From: Neisseria sp. MVDL19-042950
Lineage (GTDB): Bacteria; Pseudomonadota; Gammaproteobacteria; Burkholderiales; Neisseriaceae
Assembly (NCBI RefSeq): GCF_030504625.1
Contig: NZ_JAUKWH010000008.1
Location: forward strand, 1-64,000
Length of the DNA stretch: 64,000 bases
Direction: 5' to 3'
A model generated the notes under the pieces. The model was not told the origin of the DNA and made no database searches. It saw only the letters and a list, made by a program, of their open reading frames with translations. The translations under genes and the position numbers were made by a program. Below are positions 57,776 through 64,000 of this stretch, piece after piece. Each line of letters begins with the position of its first letter. The stretch's first letter is position 1.

Positions 57776-57911
57776 TTGTTTTCAAACAAAGCGGCAGGCT
57801 GCGTGCGGGGCAAACGGTACGGAACCGATTCCGTTGCCGCTTCAGCCGGCCTGCAAAACCTTCCCTTTAAATCAAGGCGCGGCAACACCGCAGTAAAAAT
57901 TACGTTTTTCT
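57776..57911. mobile_element. Decayed Correia-like element
   Basis: Internal ACGGTACGGAACCGATTCCG, TGCCGCTTC, CAAGGCGCGGCAAC and GTAAAAATTA are Correia-like and shared with 37474-37579 and 52304-52431; terminal repeats are gone. Confidence 0.6.
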
Positions 57912-57963
57912 GCCCCAGCTATTTTACAAACGGCTTTAATGCCGCCCTGCCCGACAAAAGCCG

Positions 57964-58009
57964 AGAGGCCGTCTGAAAATGCTTGCTCTAACATTTTCAG
58001 ACGGCCTCT
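57964..58009 (-). terminator. Inverted DUS pair downstream of trhA
   Basis: AGAGGCCGTCTGAAAATG and CATTTTCAGACGGCCTCT, 14 bases beyond the minus-strand stop. Confidence 0.75.
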
Positions 58010-58022
58010 TAAGCTACTGCAG

Positions 58023-58649
58023 TCAAATCACATAAAAATATACGCAAATAAACTGCGCCAAGCTGCCGCCCAACACAAACAAATGCCAAATGCCGTGCCC
58101 GTGCTTGATCTTCGTATCGTTGATAAACCAATAAATTCCCGCACTGTACAACAGGCCGCCGAGCACCAGCCAAAACATTCCTTCCGGCGGCAGCGTTTTT
58201 ACCAGCGGATAAATCGCCACCAACACCAGCCACCCCATCAACACATACAGAATCAGCGACAACAGCCGTTTTTCACTTTTACGGCCGATGGTCAGCTCCT
58301 GAATGATGCCAAACAAAGCCAGCCCCCATGATACGCCGAATAACGACCACCCCCACGCCCCTTGCAGCGTTACCAACGTAAACGGTGTGTAACTGCCTGC
58401 AATCAAAAGATAAATGGCGCAGTGGTCTATTTTCTGCAGCACTGCCTTCGCTTTCGGCTGAGGCACACTGTGATAGATTGTCGAACCTACATACAGCACA
58501 ATCAGGCAAGTGCCGTAAGCCGCGGCACTGACCACTTTATAAACGTCCAGCGTCCCCACCGCCTTAATCAGCAGCAACACCATTCCCGTAATGGCCAATA
58601 CCGCACCGGCCAAATGGCTGTATGCATTGAATCTTTCGCCTATATACAT
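58023..58649 (-). CDS. trhA: TrhA/hemolysin III family membrane protein
   Basis: A 208-residue, seven-helix membrane protein of the PAQR/hemolysin III family: ERFNAYSHLAGAVLAITGM at the N-terminus, YHSVPQPKAKAVLQKIDH and the C-terminal HGHGIWHLFVLGGSLAQFI with the conserved His. In E. coli TrhA is tied to membrane energetics and lipid homeostasis; the hemolysin name is historical. It is monocistronic. Confidence 0.93.
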   Translation of the reverse strand: MYIGERFNAYSHLAGAVLAITGMVLLLIKAVGTLDVYKVVSAAAYGTCLIVLYVGSTIYHSVPQPKAKAVLQKIDHCAIYLLIAGSYTPFTLVTLQGAWGWSLFGVSWGLALFGIIQELTIGRKSEKRLLSLILYVLMGWLVLVAIYPLVKTLPPEGMFWLVLGGLLYSAGIYWFINDTKIKHGHGIWHLFVLGGSLAQFICVYFYVI

Positions 58650-58736
58650 AATTAATAATGATTCTTATCTTTAGAATGTGAGCAGTTTACCCGATTCAAT
58701 CCGCAAACGGCAGTTTGAAAGCATAAAATCCAGTTA

Positions 58737-58768
58737 AAAAGGCCGTCTGAAAATTTCAGACGGCCTTT
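58737..58768. terminator. Inverted DUS pair downstream of the lpd-like gene
   Basis: AAAAGGCCGTCTGAAA and TTTCAGACGGCCTTTT with minimal loop, adjacent to the minus-strand stop at 58779. Confidence 0.8.
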
Positions 58769-58778
58769 TGCCATTTGC

Positions 58779-60224
58779 TTAATCACCCACGCATTCGGCA
58801 CATTCGGTATGCACTTCGCCCAATTTCAGCTTGCTGTTGGCATCGCGCAAAGCGGTGCGCAAACCTTCTTCGATTACCGGATGGTAGAAAGGCATATCCA
58901 GCATTTGCGGAACGGTCATCTTCTGCTGATGCGCCCATGCCAGCAAATGTGCCAGATGCTCGGCAGCCGGGCCGACGATTTCCGCACCGATAAACAATCC
59001 CGTGCCTTGCTCGGCATACACGCGCATATGGCCTTTGTTGACCAACATCACGCGGCTGCGGCCTTGGTTGCGGAACGATACTTCGCCGATAACCACGCAT
59101 TCGGGGTTTTTATAACGCTCCGTCACTTGAGCGTATTTCAAGCCGATAGAAGCAATCTGCGGGCTGGTGAACACCACACCGATGGTGCTGCGGCGCAAAC
59201 CGTTTTGAATATTCGGATACATGCCCGCGTTGTCGCCGGCAATCTTGCCTTGATCGCTGGCTTCATGCAGCAGCGGCAGTTGGTTGGAAGCATCGCCTGC
59301 GATAAAGATATGCGGAATGCTGGTTTGCATGGTCAGCGGGTGGGCTTTCGGCACACCGCGGTTATCCAATTCGATATTGATGTTTTCCAAACCGATATTG
59401 TCGACGTTCGGGTGGCGGCCTATCGCGGCCAGCAGGTAATCTGCGGTAAATACCCCGCTTTCGCCGTTTTCAGACCAACTGATTTCCACTTCGCCCTTAT
59501 CGTTCAGTTTGGCTTCGGTTTTCGCATCCAAATGCAATACCAATTCTTCGCCGAACACGGTTTTCGCTTCTTCCAATACCACCGGATCGGAAATGCCGCC
59601 AAGCATACCGCCGACACCGAAGATTTCTACTTGCACACCCAAGCGGTGCAAAGCCTGACCAAGCTCCAAGCCGATCACGCCGGGGCCGAATACGGCCACA
59701 CGTTTAGGCAGGGTGTTCCATGAGAACACGTCGTCATTGATGATAACTTTATCACCCAAAGCCTGCCATTGAGGTAATACGATAGGACGCGAACCGGTGG
59801 CGATGACGATACGGTCGGCTTTGATTTGAGTGTGGTCGTCAATTTGAACGGTATGCTCGTCAACAAATTTGGCCGCGCCCATAATGCGTTTGTCGGCAGG
59901 CCATTCTTCCACATCGCTGACCACGAAACCCACAAAGCGGTCGCGCTCGGATTTCACGCGGTTCATCACTTCTTCGCCGTTCACGGTAACGCTGCTTTTA
60001 TCCAAATGAACGCCGAACGGATCGGTATGCAGGGCATGATGGCGTGCCTCGGCAGCGGCAATCAGCAGTTTGGACGGCATACAGCCCACGCGGGCGCAAG
60101 TGGTGCCGAAAGTGTGGCTTTCGATCAGATAAACATTGTCGGTATGCAAACGCGCATTACGGAACGCACCCATGCCGGCAGTTCCGCCGCCGATTACCAC
60201 AACGTCAGCTTGAATCTGTTTCAT
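58779..60224 (-). CDS. Dihydrolipoyl-dehydrogenase-like flavoprotein
   Basis: A 481-residue pyridine-nucleotide disulfide oxidoreductase: FAD fold VVVIGGGTAGMGAFRNA near the N-terminus, redox motif CARVGCMPSKLL (Cys about 43 and 48), NAD fold VAVFGPGVIGLELGQAL, and HIFIAGDASNQLPLLHEASD. The second redox Cys pair matches Lpd, but the C-terminal HPVIEEGLRTAL differs from the usual HPTxSE, and a Cys pair near the end (CAECVGD) is unusual. It lies just downstream of the Prx-Grx hybrid, so it may reduce that system or glutathione rather than serve a 2-oxoacid complex. Confidence 0.85.
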   Translation of the reverse strand: MKQIQADVVVIGGGTAGMGAFRNARLHTDNVYLIESHTFGTTCARVGCMPSKLLIAAAEARHHALHTDPFGVHLDKSSVTVNGEEVMNRVKSERDRFVGFVVSDVEEWPADKRIMGAAKFVDEHTVQIDDHTQIKADRIVIATGSRPIVLPQWQALGDKVIINDDVFSWNTLPKRVAVFGPGVIGLELGQALHRLGVQVEIFGVGGMLGGISDPVVLEEAKTVFGEELVLHLDAKTEAKLNDKGEVEISWSENGESGVFTADYLLAAIGRHPNVDNIGLENINIELDNRGVPKAHPLTMQTSIPHIFIAGDASNQLPLLHEASDQGKIAGDNAGMYPNIQNGLRRSTIGVVFTSPQIASIGLKYAQVTERYKNPECVVIGEVSFRNQGRSRVMLVNKGHMRVYAEQGTGLFIGAEIVGPAAEHLAHLLAWAHQQKMTVPQMLDMPFYHPVIEEGLRTALRDANSKLKLGEVHTECAECVGD

Positions 60225-60402
60225 ATTGTTTTTCCTTCGATGGGCGGTTTCCCGCCGCTAAAACTAAGAGTTATTCAGGCAGTATCGTCCGTATCGGCCC
60301 GCGACTGCCTGAATAACCCTTAAGCTATTCAGATGGGCCGTCTGAAAGCGAACTTTAGTGAGCTTCGCTAAAACGGCCCGGTTCGTACATCAACTAATCA
60401 GA

Positions 60403-61140
60403 TTAGTTTTTAGCCAGATAGGCTTCCAAATCTTCGCTGCCGCCGATGTATTTACCGCCGATAAATACTTGCGGAGCGGTTGCTTTACCGGTGATGGCGC
60501 GTACGGAAACGATGCTGGTATCTTTGCCCAATACGATTTCTTCGTAAGCCAAACCTTTAGCTTCCAATGCCGCTTTGGCTTTGGCACAGAATTGGCAACC
60601 GGGTTTGGTGAAGATGGCCACAGATTCTTGAGCTTTCCAGTTCGGAGCAACGTATTTCAACATAGTGTCGGCATCGGAAACTTCAAAGGGGTCGCCTTCT
60701 TTTTCCGGCTCGATAAACATTTTTTCGATTTTGCCGTCGTTTACCAGCATAGAGTAACGCCAAGAGCGTTTGCCGAAGCCCAAGTTGTCTTTGTCAACCA
60801 GCATGCCCATGCCTTCGGTGAATTCACCGTTGCCGTCCGGAACCATGATGATGTTGTCGGACTCTTCGTCGGCCGCCCAAGCGTTCATTACGAAAGTGTC
60901 GTTCACAGATACGCACAAAATGCTGTCTACGCCGTTTTCTTTAAACGCTTTGGCCAGCTCGTTGTAGCGGGGCAGGTGGGTAGAAGAACAAGTGGGGGTA
61001 AATGCGCCCGGTAAAGAGAACACTACTACTTTTTTACCTTTGAACAAATCATCGGTAGAAACATCTTTCCAAGAATCACCAACGCGGGTGTGGAATACAA
61101 CGCTCGGTACTTGCTGACCGGTACGATCTACTAAAGCCAT
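60403..61140 (-). CDS. Peroxiredoxin-glutaredoxin hybrid
   Basis: A 245-residue antioxidant fusion: peroxiredoxin-5-type domain (residues about 1-160, with [18 protein letters not shown] carrying the peroxidatic Cys) and glutaredoxin domain (about 170-245, [17 protein letters not shown]). Such hybrids use glutathione to remove peroxides in Neisseria, Haemophilus and relatives. AGGAG precedes the start. In Neisseria prx is known as an OxyR target, and a nested palindrome lies upstream (61236-61268). The lpd-like gene is next on the same strand. Confidence 0.96.
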   Translation of the reverse strand: MALVDRTGQQVPSVVFHTRVGDSWKDVSTDDLFKGKKVVVFSLPGAFTPTCSSTHLPRYNELAKAFKENGVDSILCVSVNDTFVMNAWAADEESDNIIMVPDGNGEFTEGMGMLVDKDNLGFGKRSWRYSMLVNDGKIEKMFIEPEKEGDPFEVSDADTMLKYVAPNWKAQESVAIFTKPGCQFCAKAKAALEAKGLAYEEIVLGKDTSIVSVRAITGKATAPQVFIGGKYIGGSEDLEAYLAKN

Positions 61141-61449
61141 TTTGATACTCCTGTCTTTAAAACGTTTAAATGAAAGGGATTAAACATAAATCGGAAAGAA
61201 AGATTTTAACTTATGTTTTTCAATCTGAATGATTTATAGTTCAAATAATGTACATTACGAAAAACTATGCCATTACTTTAAACACAACCAGACCAGAATA
61301 AACATATAAGGCTGCCTCATAAATAAAGCCAGTATGTTTTACGGAAATTTACAGACTCCCCTGACTCGCACCACACCCGCCCAACTCTACTTTTCAGACA
61401 GCCTTTTTTCCTTTATATTCAAAACCGTATCAACTTAAGGCAAATCGTC
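61141..61449. other. Divergent region between prx-grx and the NlpC/P60 gene
   Basis: AT-rich, with the nested palindrome (61236-61268) near the prx-grx side and a variant AGGCTGTCTGAA uptake sequence at 61393-61404. No gene seen. Confidence 0.55.
61236..61268. promoter_or_regulatory. Nested palindrome upstream of the Prx-Grx gene
   Basis: Outer ATAGTT/AACTAT and inner perfect TAATGTACATTA (61246-61257). Outer ATAG..CTAT steps are reminiscent of OxyR half-sites, but spacing does not fit the full OxyR consensus. Probably a regulator-binding site. Confidence 0.45.
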
Positions 61450-61977
61450 GTGAACATCCTGCATAAAACCCTTTTCATCGGCTGTTCCCTGTTATTGCTT
61501 GCCGCTTGCGGCGGCAGCCCGAAAACACCCCTCAGAAACAAAGCCGGGCAAACCGCCCGCAAGGTGCAACCGGTGCGCATTACCCATATCGACCGCGAAC
61601 AAGGCGCTCAAGAATTGATGCTGCACAGTATCGATTTGATCGGCACACCTTACCGTTACGGCGGCAGCACTACGGCCGCCGGCTTCGATTGCAGCGGCAT
61701 GGTTCAGTTTGTGTATAAAAATGCCTTGAATGTCAACCTGCCCCGCACCGCCCGCGATATGGCCGCCGCTTCCCGCCCTATTCCGCAAGGCCGTCTGAAA
61801 ACAGGCGATCTCGTCTTCTTCAACACCGGCGGTTTGAGCAAATATTCGCACGTCGGCATGTATATCGGTAACGGCGAATTCATTCATGCGCCGTCCAGCC
61901 GCGGCGTGATACGCACCGAGAAACTCGACAGCCCATACTATTCGAAGCGGTTTATCGGCGCGCATACGTTTTTCTGA
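61450..61977 (+). CDS. NlpC/P60-family lipoprotein peptidase
   Basis: A 175-residue lipoprotein hydrolase of peptidoglycan peptides. GTG start; signal peptide with lipobox LLAAC (Cys about 20). The NlpC/P60 core has the nucleophile in GFDCSGMVQFVYK, then TGDLVFFNTGG, and the His in YSHVGMYIGNGEFIHAPS. It resembles Spr/MepS-type endopeptidases. A DUS (61788) encodes GRLKTG directly at the conserved GDLVFF motif. Preceded by TTAAGGC; no strong ribosome-binding site. Confidence 0.92.
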   Translation: MNILHKTLFIGCSLLLLAACGGSPKTPLRNKAGQTARKVQPVRITHIDREQGAQELMLHSIDLIGTPYRYGGSTTAAGFDCSGMVQFVYKNALNVNLPRTARDMAAASRPIPQGRLKTGDLVFFNTGGLSKYSHVGMYIGNGEFIHAPSSRGVIRTEKLDSPYYSKRFIGAHTFF

Positions 61978-62133
61978 CAAGAACAGCACCATCCGATGAG
62001 CAGATAATGGTTTTCAGACAGCCTAAAAAGCCGTATTTCAGATTTTTCAGAGCTTTTCATTATAAATAATGCAAAAGCCAGCTTCTGGCTGTATCATTAG
62101 ATATTTGTCCAACCTAGTATCCGCTGTTTTAAT

Positions 62134-62667
62134 ATGAAAGTATTAAGCGATTTAATCGCCGTTATCCTGTTTTTCCTTACTTATACCTTTACCAAAAATA
62201 TCGTTTGGGCAACAGCCGTTGCATTAGTCATCGGCGTGTTGCAGGCTTCGTTCACATGGATGAAGCACAAAAAACTCGATACCATGCAATGGGTAAGTTT
62301 GGTTTTAATTGTCGTGTTCGGCGGAGCCACCATTGTATTGCGCGATGCCCGTTTCATTATGTGGAAACCGACCCTGCTGTTTTGGTTCGGTGCACTGGCA
62401 TTGGGCATCAGCCACGCCCTAAACAAAAGTGGCCTCAAAGCCATGCTGGGCAAAGAATTGAAACTCAACGACAATATTTGGCGCAAGCTCACTTGGGCAT
62501 GGATTGCTTTTTTAATCTTCATGGGCGCGGCCAATCTTGCCGTTGCCTATACTTTCTCTGAAGCCCAATGGGTGAACTACAAACTCTTCGGCTCCACCGG
62601 CTTGATGATCGTATTCTTTATCGGACAAGGCCTTTACCTGAGCCGCCATTTACCGCAGGAGAATTGA
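62134..62667 (+). CDS. yciB: YciB family inner-membrane septation protein
   Basis: A 177-residue protein with five hydrophobic helices, homologous to YciB (IspZ, septation protein A), acting at the division site and in envelope synthesis. MKVLSDLIAVILFFLTYTFT at the start, WMKHKKLDTMQWVSLVLIVV and NEAQWV-type region (SEAQWVNYKLFGSTGLMIVF) are characteristic. It leads a tight cluster with yciI, bolA and a PpiC-type isomerase (gaps of 4, -1 and 17 bases). Confidence 0.94.
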   Translation: MKVLSDLIAVILFFLTYTFTKNIVWATAVALVIGVLQASFTWMKHKKLDTMQWVSLVLIVVFGGATIVLRDARFIMWKPTLLFWFGALALGISHALNKSGLKAMLGKELKLNDNIWRKLTWAWIAFLIFMGAANLAVAYTFSEAQWVNYKLFGSTGLMIVFFIGQGLYLSRHLPQEN

Positions 62668-62671
62668 TTTT

Positions 62672-62962
62672 ATGGAATATTACATGTTGCTCGCCACCGA
62701 CGGCGACGACACGCACGAAGCACGCGCCGAAGCGCGTCCGGCCCACTTGGCACGTTTGGAAGCCCTGCAAGCCGAAGGCCGCCTGCTCACCGCCGGCCCC
62801 ACACCGCTCCCCGACGAACCGGAACGCGTTTCAGGCAGTCTGATCATTGCAAAATTCGCCTCATTAGATGACGCGCAAGTATGGGCGGAACAGGACCCGT
62901 ATGTAGATGCCGGCGTGTACAGCGAAATCCTGATCAAACCTTTTAAAGCCGTATTCAAATAA
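62672..62962 (+). CDS. yciI: YciI-family protein
   Basis: A 96-residue dimeric alpha/beta-barrel-like protein: YYMLLATDGDDTHEARAEARPAH with the conserved His/Asp pair, then LLTAGPTPLPDEP and VWAEQDPYVDAGVYSEILIKPF. Function is not firmly known. The start follows AGGAGAATTG; the stop overlaps the next start by one base, consistent with operon translation. Confidence 0.95.
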   Translation: MEYYMLLATDGDDTHEARAEARPAHLARLEALQAEGRLLTAGPTPLPDEPERVSGSLIIAKFASLDDAQVWAEQDPYVDAGVYSEILIKPFKAVFK

Positions 62963-63243
62963 TGAACATGGAACAGATTATCGAAGGCCGTCTGAACACC
63001 TTGGCACCCCAAGTGTTCGAATTCCGCGATGACAGCCACCTTCATGCCGGGCACGCAGGCAATACCGGCGGCGGACACTACGCCGTTTTGGTTGTCAGCG
63101 AAACCTTTGCTGGCGTAAACCGTGTTAACCGCCAACGCATGGTAAAAGAACTGTTGCACGACTTATTTTCAGACGGCCTGATACACGCCTTAAGCATTAA
63201 AGCGGCCACGCCCGACGAATATTTCAACCATCCCAACCCTTAA
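62962..63243 (+). CDS. bolA: BolA-family protein
   Basis: A 93-residue BolA/IbaG-type protein, typically a glutaredoxin partner in iron-sulfur and stress biology. EQIIEGRLNTLAPQVFEFRDDSHLHAGH, with the conserved His, and VSETFAGVNRVNRQRMV, are diagnostic. Two DUS are in frame (EGRLN and LFSDGLIHAL). Start at 62962 overlaps yciI by one base; the ATG at 62968 is an alternative. Confidence 0.94.
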   Translation: MNMEQIIEGRLNTLAPQVFEFRDDSHLHAGHAGNTGGGHYAVLVVSETFAGVNRVNRQRMVKELLHDLFSDGLIHALSIKAATPDEYFNHPNP

Positions 63244-63260
63244 AATTTAAAGAGCTCCCC

Positions 63261-64000
63261 ATGAAAAAAACCTATTTAATTTCTGCACTGATGTTAACCG
63301 TCTTCGCCGGCAGTTTGGCTGCTAAAACTCTGGTTACCGTGAACGGCACACCGATCGACAGCAAAACCATTGACGAACAAATAAAAATGCTGCGAAGCCA
63401 AAACAAACAAATCCAAGACACCCCCATACTGCGCCGCGACTTGATTGAACGTCAGGTAATGCTGACGTTGACCAACCAAGAAGCCAAGCACCTCAAACTA
63501 GATCAAGGTGCCGAATACAAACAAGTGCTCGAACAAGCCCGTGCTGCCGCCAAGCAGCAAGGAGCCGACAAACAGCCTCAGTTCAAACAACAATGGGCAG
63601 CCTACGAAAGCGAATTATTGCATCAAGCATTTATCACCCATGTAGTCCGCACCAATCCGGTTAAAGAAAGCGATGCCAAAGCTGCCTACGACGACTACAG
63701 CAAATTTTACAAAGGCAGCCAAGAAATCCAAATGGGCGAAATCATTACCCGCAGCAGCGGCGATGCCCAAAAAGCCATTGATGCCCTGAAAGCCAAGCAA
63801 AGCTTCAAAACCGTCGCCACCCGCTACACCATTGACCCGCAAGGCAAGAAGAGTGGCGGCATTGCCCCGATTTACGCCAACCTGAAAGACTTGGAAGTCA
63901 ACGCCCCTACGCTTTACGCCGCGGTTAAAGACCTGAACAAAGGCGGCTACACACAACCGATAGAAAGCGACGACGGTTTGCTCGGCATATTTTATGTAAA
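63261..64000 (+). CDS. PpiC/SurA-like periplasmic peptidyl-prolyl isomerase (partial)
   Basis: Cut by the window end after about 246 residues. The start has a signal peptide (MKKTYLISALMLTVFAGSLA), followed by a SurA-N-like helical region (VNGTPIDSKTIDEQIKML) and a rotamase domain (EIQMGEIITRSSGDAQKAID; YTIDPQGKKSGGIAP; TQPIESDDGLLGIFYVK). This is the parvulin layout of periplasmic chaperone-isomerases. AAAGAGC is a weak ribosome-binding site. Fourth gene of the yciB-yciI-bolA unit. Confidence 0.9.
   Translation, partial: MKKTYLISALMLTVFAGSLAAKTLVTVNGTPIDSKTIDEQIKMLRSQNKQIQDTPILRRDLIERQVMLTLTNQEAKHLKLDQGAEYKQVLEQARAAAKQQGADKQPQFKQQWAAYESELLHQAFITHVVRTNPVKESDAKAAYDDYSKFYKGSQEIQMGEIITRSSGDAQKAIDALKAKQSFKTVATRYTIDPQGKKSGGIAPIYANLKDLEVNAPTLYAAVKDLNKGGYTQPIESDDGLLGIFYV

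Larger units (their letters stand above)
57664..58022. other. Intergenic region with terminators and a Correia-like remnant
   Basis: No gene. Contains a short DUS hairpin (57720-57748), a decayed Correia-like element (57776-57911) and a DUS pair (57964-58009). Confidence 0.65.

Overview
The window is a gene-dense Neisseriaceae chromosome segment, almost certainly from the genus Neisseria. The main evidence is the very frequent DNA uptake sequence (DUS) in its AG dialect (AGGCCGTCTGAA). It occurs singly, as inverted pairs acting as terminators, and inside genes. The prevalence of AG- over AT-DUS points to a commensal or animal-associated species rather than N. meningitidis or N. gonorrhoeae. 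Gene content agrees: ileS, argG, lysC, trpB/trpF, pyrF-hldA-hldD, argA, Zur-type zinc uptake, the peroxiredoxin-glutaredoxin hybrid, Slam and Correia-like MITEs.

Layout. 1-10.6 kb: alanine/glycine symporter, YebC, two small lipoproteins, ileS, argG, a CinA-like protein and aspartokinase. 11.1-16.7 kb: a TolC-HlyD export pair without an inner-membrane partner, trpF-trpB, and a second MliC-like lipoprotein. 16.9-22.1 kb: gltS, an LprI-domain lipoprotein, then a secreted hemophilin-like protein followed by its probable Slam translocon. 22.1-29.4 kb: RnfB-type ferredoxin, an AT-rich YfcC transporter, succinate-semialdehyde dehydrogenase, YchJ, a candidate Hfq-type sRNA with two anti-Shine-Dalgarno loops, an inositol-phosphatase-like protein and RsmE. 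29.4-39.1 kb: a copper P-type ATPase, a tiny membrane protein, heptose synthesis genes with pyrF, DUS-laden mnmC, a degenerate hydrolase and exonuclease III. 39.2-50.5 kb: a YafQ-type toxin-antitoxin pair, a TonB receptor with a Zur-like box, pyrE, a zinc-finger protein overlapping argA, yggX, menA, a Bax-inhibitor-like protein and the znuCBA zinc importer with a microprotein overlapping znuC. 50.8-64 kb: mutY, putA, a nicotinamidase-like pseudoenzyme, TrhA, a dihydrolipoyl-dehydrogenase-like flavoprotein beside the Prx-Grx hybrid, an NlpC/P60 lipoprotein, YciB-YciI-BolA, and a PpiC-type isomerase cut by the window end.

Three themes stand out. (1) Host-facing functions: Slam plus a hemophilin-like substrate, three lipoproteins with lysozyme-inhibitor-type domains, and a zinc regulon (znu operon and a TonB receptor with matching Zur-like palindromes). 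(2) The DUS as a shaping force: it supplies the stop codon of three genes, giving Ala-Val-stop ends; it forms a low-complexity insert in mnmC; and in a hydrolase it sits where the catalytic His motif should be. (3) Small elements between genes: one complete and two decayed Correia-like MITEs, one MITE with IS1106-like ends, an sRNA, and two microproteins. No rRNA, tRNA, CRISPR array or prophage was seen. All calls come from reading the sequence without database searches.
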